From Bacillus sp. FJAT-45037 (GTDB lineage Bacteria; Bacillota; Bacilli; Bacillales; Bacillaceae_D): a stretch of 64,000 nt of DNA. The notes under the pieces are model-generated. The model saw nothing but the letters and a program-made list of their open reading frames with translations. It searched no databases and was not told the DNA's origin. The stretch is from positions 942,267-1,006,266 of the forward strand of contig NZ_KZ454938.1 of the NCBI RefSeq assembly GCF_002797325.1. Reading direction: 5' to 3'. The first letter of the stretch is position 1. Each line of letters begins with the position of its first letter. Shown piece by piece: positions 58,958 to 64,000 of this stretch. Both the position numbers and the translations under genes were made by a program.

Positions 58958-60205
58958 ATGAAGAAACGACGAGTTATTTTTCATATTGATATGAATAGTT
59001 TTTATGCGTCAGTAGAGATGTCCTATGATCCCGCGTTACGAGGTAAACCTTTAGCGATTGCTGGAAACGTCGAGGAGAGGCGCGGCATTATTGTCACAAG
59101 CAGTTATGAAGCAAGGGCCAAGGGAGTTAAAACGACGATGCCTGTGTGGAAGGCGTTACGTCTGTGCCCTGAATTAATCTTAATGAAGCCTAATTTCGAG
59201 CGTTACCGAGAAGCTTCACGTGCCTTATTTGAATTGCTTAAAGGGTATACGCCGCTTGTGCAGCCAGTCTCAATTGATGAAGGGTATATAGACGTTACTT
59301 CTTATTTAAGTGTAGGACATCCCCTTAGCCTAGCTAAAGAGATGCAAGAGCGAATCAAACGTGAATTAGATTTGCCATCAAGTATCGGAATTGCACCTAA
59401 TAAATTTTTAGCGAAGATGGCTAGTGATATGAAAAAACCGAATGGAATTACCGTGTTAAGAAAGCGCGATTTAAACCAGATGCTGTGGCCAATGTCGATT
59501 GGCGAGATGCATGGCATAGGAAAGCGGACTGTTGAAAAATGGGAGAAAAAGGGTATTTTAACGATCGGTGATCTAGCAAAAGCAAATCAACTAGAGGTCC
59601 AAGCGTGGTTTGGGACGAATGGACGAAAATTACATGACCGTGCAAATGGTATCGATGAACGCCCTGTAGATCCAGAGGCCATTTACGAATTTAAAACCAT
59701 TGGCAACTCAACGACTTTAAAGCAAGACACTCGAAACATCCCGTTAATTCAAGAAACCTTTATGAGATTAGCAGAGTCTGTCAGTCGGCGCTTAAAGCGA
59801 AAAGAAGTACTCGCACAAGGCATTCAAATGACGATCCGTTACCATGACTGGAAAACTGTGACGAGGAGCAAAAGGCTTCAAAATCCGATTCAAGATAGAG
59901 ACGACCTCTATAAGGAGGCGTATGCGTTATTTACACACGCGTGGAATGACACTTCCGTTCGATTGTTAGGCATTAGCAGCTATGATTTAGTTGAAAAGCA
60001 ACATGCCTATAAACAACTTGACTTGTTTCATTATAAAGAAGACATAAAAAAAGAAAAGCTTTCTCACACTTTAAAGGAAATTCGGGAGCGATTTGGCGAT
60101 GAGGTGTTGCAAAAAGGAGCCTCTTCATCGTGGAAAAAGCGCGACGACGAGCTAAGTGGTCAAGGGTCGAGTTTTCGAAAAGATTTTCTAGAACCAGAGG
60201 AGTAG
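58958..60205 (+). CDS. dinB: DNA polymerase IV (Y family)
   Basis: 415 residues. Catalytic motifs: FHIDMNSFYASVE (about 8-20, metal-binding Asp) and VSIDEGYIDVT (about 105-115, DE pair); thumb helix-hairpin-helix SIGEMHGIGKRTVEKW (about 181-196); little-finger domain about 240-350. The C-terminal QLDLF (about 351) is the clamp-binding motif. Equals yqjH of B. subtilis by order (after yqjE). Copies damaged templates. GGAGGGGGAGG precedes ATG 58958. Confidence 0.92.
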   Translation: MKKRRVIFHIDMNSFYASVEMSYDPALRGKPLAIAGNVEERRGIIVTSSYEARAKGVKTTMPVWKALRLCPELILMKPNFERYREASRALFELLKGYTPLVQPVSIDEGYIDVTSYLSVGHPLSLAKEMQERIKRELDLPSSIGIAPNKFLAKMASDMKKPNGITVLRKRDLNQMLWPMSIGEMHGIGKRTVEKWEKKGILTIGDLAKANQLEVQAWFGTNGRKLHDRANGIDERPVDPEAIYEFKTIGNSTTLKQDTRNIPLIQETFMRLAESVSRRLKRKEVLAQGIQMTIRYHDWKTVTRSKRLQNPIQDRDDLYKEAYALFTHAWNDTSVRLLGISSYDLVEKQHAYKQLDLFHYKEDIKKEKLSHTLKEIRERFGDEVLQKGASSSWKKRDDELSGQGSSFRKDFLEPEE

Positions 60206-60223
60206 TCTTTGGTTCTTTTTGGT
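60190..60223 (+). terminator. Terminator overlapping the dinB stop
   Basis: AGAACCAGAGG / TCTTTGGTTCT with a 5-base loop and T5. Confidence 0.78.
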
Positions 60224-60230
60224 GTCTAGA

Positions 60231-60258
60231 TAAACTTTATGACGAATCATGCCGATAA
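60231..60258 (+). promoter_or_regulatory. Sigma-D promoter of the YlqG-FhlB operon
   Basis: TAAA (60231-60234), 16-base spacer, GCCGATAA (60251-60258), against the consensus TAAA-N15-GCCGATAT. The -10 matches at 7 of 8 positions. Confidence 0.75.
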
Positions 60259-60291
60259 TAAGGATAAGAATTTGTTCGGGAGTGTGAGCAT

Positions 60292-62922
60292 ATGCAAGTC
60301 AATCACCTACAAACTAACCAAAATCAAAACCAACAGCCAGATCGGAACATACCGTTACGTGACGGGGATGTATATAGAGCGACGATAAAAGAAAGAAGAG
60401 ACAATCAAGAAGCGGTCATTTCGATTAGAGGGCGCGAAGTCGTAGCGAAATTCGAGGGAGAGATGCCTCGCGGAGACCGGGTGAATGTACAAATTGAAAG
60501 TGCGCGAGATGAAATCATCCGAGTTCGTGCGGTTAATGATGAAACACGTCCAGTTTCGAGTCAAGGTGGGCAACCAAGGGATGCTATAGCTCAAACGATG
60601 CGTCAGTTAGGTGTGTCAAACCCTTCGCCTGAATTAAAAGAAGCGGCTCAATCGTTGATGAAGCGAAATGTACCACTTACACGTGAAGCGGTCAAGGAAC
60701 TACAACGTTTCATGGCAGAAGGCAATCCAGACAAGCGGCTAGAAACGGTTCGTGCGATGGCAAATAAACGTTTAGAAGTCACATCGACACATTTACGTTC
60801 TGTCCATGAAGCATTACATGGTCGTCCATTAGCCCATGTGATGAATGATTTGGCAAAAGAAATCGATCGAGATTTCCGGGTCGAACCGAGAGAGCAAGTA
60901 CGAAGAGGAGCGGCACGACAAGAAGAGACGCAGGTACTCCGCAATACGGGAGCTCATGAACGCCCTGCGTCCGAACAAGTGAGAGGTGCTAGAGAAGCCA
61001 TACGTCAAGAGTCCTCCGTTCAACGAGCGATTTCTGAAGTCCGTCAACAAGTAGTGAATCAACCTCAAATCCCACGTGATATTGCACAATTAGTCGACCG
61101 GGCGACTACAGAGGCAGCCCATCTTGACCGAGTCGGGCGTGAGCGTTTAACCGAAATGGTTCGGGATATGAACCAGCAAGGAAGTTCAGTTTCCAAGAGA
61201 GAAGTAGCAAGGAATATTCAAGCTATACTAAGTCAGGAACCTCATCCAGAACGCAGCGTTGAACAAATTAGAACGCTCCTACAGCAGCAAGGACAAGGAG
61301 AGACTCGTCAAGCGATTGAACGTGTCTTAACGCAAGTTCAGCAACTTTCCCAAGTAGGGCGTGACCAGATCTTACAGGCGCTACAACGAGCGGAACAACA
61401 ATTGGTCCAACAAGAGGTGAGTCCTGCTACATCAAAAGGACAAGCTGAACCAAACACTCAACAAGCGACGTTAATAGGTGCAGTCGAAACGGCAAAAAAG
61501 ACGCTTCAAAATGAAGCCAATGTTGAACGGGCATTAAGACAAATTCAAACGACGATAGCGAATCAACCGCAATTGCCAGAACTTATGAAGCAATCATTTG
61601 AACAGAAGATTGAGCAGGCGCAAATGCGAATAGATGGTGGACGAGAATTAGCAGCAAGACAAATAATGACACAAGCTTTACAACAAGTCGATCAAGCCGC
61701 AAAAGAGATCGAGCCAGTGCAGCGACGAGAGAGCGCAGAGGCAAGACAATATACACAAAATGAGCAATTCCAAACAAGTGTCGAGATGGCTAGTAAAAAC
61801 ATAGCCGTTACAACGGTCACTCAAAAAGTAGCCGAAGCGACGGCATCATTTAAACAATTTCAACGAGAAATTAGCCGTACGCTTGATCAGGTCACGCGAC
61901 AAATCGATCAATTTAAAAACCAAGCTCAACCTGTCGCTAAACCTTTATTAGAGACGACCATAAAAAAACTTGATAACGCGATTCTGCGTTCTGAAATGAT
62001 GCTGTTAACGGACATGAAAACAGAGCGCAGTTTAATGCAAGCAAGCGGACAATTAGCTGAGGCGAAGAAACTGTTAGCACGAGGGCATCATCAAGAAGCG
62101 AATCAGATCGTGCGGGAAGTCAAACAATTAATGGAACGATTGAACTTCCAGCCATCTGAAACAAAGGTGAAGCATTACGTTCAGATAAATGAACGAAGTG
62201 CACAAGATGGACGAACACCTAGCCAAGCATTTACACAACAATACTCAGAAACCGTGAGAGCGCCGATGCCAGATTCTTCCCCAAGAGCAATGTTTGAAAT
62301 GGTGAGAAATATGGGCTTGAACAGAGATAGCGAGCTTGCGTTGCAGTTAGCATCAGGAAGAGAGCAACAAAACCAAGAGTCGACAGAGCGTAATATGAAG
62401 TCGATGTTAATGCAGCTAGCAAAGAGCGAAGAAGAAGGAACTCGAACGAACCAACTAGCGAACCAAGCATTAAACAACGTAACGGGTCAACAGTTATTAA
62501 GTCGCTCAGATCAACAATCCAATATGCAAAGTCTATACTTTAATTTGCCTTTGTTATTAGAAGAAAAAGTAGAGAATCTTCAAGTGTTCGTCAATTCGCG
62601 AAATGAAGGAGAGAAAGTAGATTGGGAGAACTGCAGTCTATTCTTCTTAATGGACACACCTAAGATGGGGGAGATCGGAATTGCAATCTCAGCGTCAGAA
62701 CGTCAACTATCAGTCACACTCAAAAATGACGATGACTCCTTCCAAACTCGGATGAGCCCACTCGTTGATCAAGCCGTTCAAAAGCTAGCAGAGATCGGGT
62801 ATTCGATCAAAGGGATTAACTATGCGAAATTGAATGCAACACCGGAGGAGACACAAGGAAGCACGGCGGCGCCAAAACAAACACCAACGTTTACCGAGAA
62901 AGGGTTTGACTTTAAAATATGA
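60292..62922 (+). CDS. FliK-like long protein (YlqG-like)
   Basis: 876 residues. The N-terminal part (about 20-90) is a small beta domain (LRDGDVYRATIKERRDNQEAVISIRGREVVAKFEGE). The middle (about 100-680) is a very long, Gln/Arg/Glu-rich helical region with repeated QxxIxQ-type segments. The C-terminal part (about 745-850, FNLPLLLEEKVENLQVFVNSRNEGEKVDWENCSLFFLMDTPKMGEIGIAI) has the hook-length-control FliK C-terminal pattern. The neighbour is FhlB, as ylqG-ylqH in B. subtilis, where the pair lies away from the main flagellar operon. Its role in hook or export control is inferred. Confidence 0.75.
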   Translation: MQVNHLQTNQNQNQQPDRNIPLRDGDVYRATIKERRDNQEAVISIRGREVVAKFEGEMPRGDRVNVQIESARDEIIRVRAVNDETRPVSSQGGQPRDAIAQTMRQLGVSNPSPELKEAAQSLMKRNVPLTREAVKELQRFMAEGNPDKRLETVRAMANKRLEVTSTHLRSVHEALHGRPLAHVMNDLAKEIDRDFRVEPREQVRRGAARQEETQVLRNTGAHERPASEQVRGAREAIRQESSVQRAISEVRQQVVNQPQIPRDIAQLVDRATTEAAHLDRVGRERLTEMVRDMNQQGSSVSKREVARNIQAILSQEPHPERSVEQIRTLLQQQGQGETRQAIERVLTQVQQLSQVGRDQILQALQRAEQQLVQQEVSPATSKGQAEPNTQQATLIGAVETAKKTLQNEANVERALRQIQTTIANQPQLPELMKQSFEQKIEQAQMRIDGGRELAARQIMTQALQQVDQAAKEIEPVQRRESAEARQYTQNEQFQTSVEMASKNIAVTTVTQKVAEATASFKQFQREISRTLDQVTRQIDQFKNQAQPVAKPLLETTIKKLDNAILRSEMMLLTDMKTERSLMQASGQLAEAKKLLARGHHQEANQIVREVKQLMERLNFQPSETKVKHYVQINERSAQDGRTPSQAFTQQYSETVRAPMPDSSPRAMFEMVRNMGLNRDSELALQLASGREQQNQESTERNMKSMLMQLAKSEEEGTRTNQLANQALNNVTGQQLLSRSDQQSNMQSLYFNLPLLLEEKVENLQVFVNSRNEGEKVDWENCSLFFLMDTPKMGEIGIAISASERQLSVTLKNDDDSFQTRMSPLVDQAVQKLAEIGYSIKGINYAKLNATPEETQGSTAAPKQTPTFTEKGFDFKI

Positions 62923-63218
62923 TGGTTCAAAAACATTTCAATCAGACAAAGCGCCGCACGCAAAGTGGACCGACTGCAGCAGTGATTCGTTATGATGATG
63001 AAAATGGCGGAGCACCTAAGGTTGTCGCACAAGGTAAAGGACAGCTCGCTAATCAAATTATTGATCTAGCGAAAAAGAATAATATTCATATGCAAGAAGA
63101 CGCTACATTAGTTACCAATCTCCTGGATATGGACCTTGGTGATAATATTCCGCCACAATTATACTCTGTTATGGCAGAAATCCTTCTCTTGATTGAAGAT
63201 ATGGAAAAAAACTATTAA
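62919..63218 (+). CDS. FhlB, FlhB C-terminal domain homologue
   Basis: 99 residues, equal to the cytoplasmic tail of the flagellar export gate FlhB. The self-cleaving NPTH loop is altered: the place reads SGPTAAVIRY (about 16-25), so no cleavage Asn is present. The remainder (VVAQGKGQLANQIIDLAKKNNIHMQEDATL...) fits FlhB. It overlaps the YlqG gene by four bases. Relatives (FhlB in other species, YlqH in B. subtilis) lack membrane helices too. Confidence 0.85.
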   Translation: MMVQKHFNQTKRRTQSGPTAAVIRYDDENGGAPKVVAQGKGQLANQIIDLAKKNNIHMQEDATLVTNLLDMDLGDNIPPQLYSVMAEILLLIEDMEKNY

Positions 63219-63242
63219 ACAATCATCGACACAAACCGATAA
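63216..63242 (+). promoter_or_regulatory. Sigma-D promoter of fliS-hag
   Basis: TAAA (63216-63219, overlapping the FhlB stop), 15-base spacer, ACCGATAA (63235-63242), 6 of 8 to GCCGATAT. Confidence 0.65.
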
Positions 63243-63282
63243 AAGTATTGTACTAAGAAAATAAAGTCGGAGGTGGAAAGAG

Positions 63283-63708
63283 TTGACCACTTTCCTAACA
63301 AATGAAGCCTTACATCAGAAAACATCACAAGAATTAACCGCATTATTATATGAGGCATGTGTAACAAACTTAGAAGATGCCGTGACATTCATTCATGATA
63401 AAGACTTTATCGAAGCAAATGAAAAGCTTAAAAAAGCAAGTGATATCGTGCATCGTTTAGGAGCAGGTATTAACTATGAAGCTGGCATTATCGCCGATCA
63501 ACTCGAACAAGTTTACAACTATATTGCTGATAAATTAGTCGAAGCCAACCTAACGAAGGATACGGCCATCATTCAAGAAGTGATCACACTTTTAGAGACG
63601 ATCATGAGCACTTGGAACGAAGCGATGAAAAAGAAAAAAGACACGCAGCCGAAGATGATGAAACAAAAGGCAAGTGCATATGAATCTACAGCTATTTATC
63701 AAGATTAA
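63283..63708 (+). CDS. FliS-like flagellar export chaperone
   Basis: 141 residues, all helical. ELTALLYEACVTNLEDAVTFI (about 17-37) and the DFIEANEKLKKASDIVHRLGAGINYEAGIIADQLEQVYNYIADKLVEANLTKD stretch fit FliS, which binds flagellin until export. The tail of 35 residues is basic. The start is TTG 63283, 7 bases after CGGAGGTGG. The flagellin gene begins 15 bases downstream, so chaperone and client are co-expressed. In B. subtilis fliS is beside fliD instead. Confidence 0.8.
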   Translation: MTTFLTNEALHQKTSQELTALLYEACVTNLEDAVTFIHDKDFIEANEKLKKASDIVHRLGAGINYEAGIIADQLEQVYNYIADKLVEANLTKDTAIIQEVITLLETIMSTWNEAMKKKKDTQPKMMKQKASAYESTAIYQD

Positions 63709-63723
63709 AGGGGCGAACACATA

Positions 63724-64000
63724 ATGAAAATTAATAATAACATTCAAGCATTAAATGCATACCGTAATTTAAATCAGAATCAATTTCAGACATCTAAGAA
63801 TTTAGAAAAGCTTTCTTCAGGAATGCGTATTAACCGTGCAGCAGATGACGCAGCAGGTCTAGCGATTTCTGAGAAAATGCGTTCACAAATTCGTGGTCTG
63901 AAAATGGCAGAACGTAATGCGATGGATGGAATTTCTTTAATGCAAACGTCTGAAGGGGCGATGCAAGAAGTACATACAATGCTGCAACGTATGCGTGAAT
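63724..64000 (+). CDS. hag: Flagellin (partial, N-terminal 92 residues)
   Basis: [20 protein letters not shown] and [31 protein letters not shown] are the conserved flagellin D0/D1 N-terminal domain. The gene runs off the window. AAGGGGCG lies before ATG 63724. It is the filament subunit, exported through the flagellar gate. Confidence 0.95.
   Translation, partial: MKINNNIQALNAYRNLNQNQFQTSKNLEKLSSGMRINRAADDAAGLAISEKMRSQIRGLKMAERNAMDGISLMQTSEGAMQEVHTMLQRMRE

Overview
The window comes from a motile, endospore-forming, low-GC Gram-positive bacterium of the Bacillaceae. The evidence is several blocks with the Bacillus subtilis gene order: yqgQ-glcK-yqgU-yqgV; yjcF-yjcG-yjcH; and artP-artQ-artR-yqjA followed by yqjC, yqjE and the yqjH-type polymerase. 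There are also three GerA-family germination proteins, strong AGGAGG ribosome binding sites, sigma-A and sigma-D promoters and a flagellin gene. An alkaliphilic or salt-tolerant lifestyle is possible (betaine transporter, several acidic lipoproteins), but the sequence does not prove it.

Layout. 1-8.0 kb: end of a TPR protein, an orphan SpoVAF-like protein, yueI, yqgQ-glcK, aspartase and lipoprotein YqgU. 8.0-11.9 kb: a TPP riboswitch with its terminator controls thiE-thiS-thiG-thiO-thiD. 11.9-15.2 kb: a FetA/FetB-type metal ABC pair, a membrane-anchored unknown, and a DUF1385 protein continuous in frame with a YqgV thiamine-binding domain. 15.2-24.6 kb: yjcFGH, a PgpA-family protein, fumarase, a nucleoside transporter, a GntR(YtrA)-ABC operon and msrA-msrB. 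24.7-31.3 kb: a purine permease with an unusual leader, a first gerA-B-C operon preceded by a membrane protein and a 46-codon ORF, and a YvrJ/DUF2922/DUF1659 cluster of three tiny genes. 31.5-37.3 kb: a BCCT transporter, a His-rich YtkA-like lipoprotein, and a kinase/regulator/beta-propeller lipoprotein operon. 37.4-39.3 kb: a complete IS256-family element with an 8-bp target duplication, next to two families of short repeats. 39.3-43.1 kb: a second gerA-B-C operon. 43.4-51.9 kb: SulP and TauE transporters, a PAS histidine kinase, a PilZ protein, a LysE exporter, a YqcI protein, a broken and an intact universal stress gene, and an AGCS symporter. 52.0-60.2 kb: arginine-type ABC transporter, YqjA, an L,D-transpeptidase, a 29-residue Prli42-like protein, methylmalonyl-CoA epimerase, a YqjE peptidase, a small sigma-region-3-like protein and DNA polymerase IV. 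60.2-64 kb: a sigma-D-type flagellar block (FliK-like, FhlB, FliS-like, flagellin).

How the parts connect. Thiamine supply is feedback-controlled by TPP. Two tricistronic nutrient receptors plus SpoVAF serve spore germination. The last block looks like one sigma-D regulon with two promoters. No CRISPR array, prophage or large biosynthetic cluster was seen. The best candidates for undescribed biology are small: the SOS-like boxes between the sigma-like protein and the polymerase, the 46-codon ORF coupled to a germination-linked membrane protein, the three-gene YvrJ cluster, the DUF1385-YqgV junction, and the hairpin-spaced ribosome binding site of the purine permease. None amounts to a proven new system from sequence alone.
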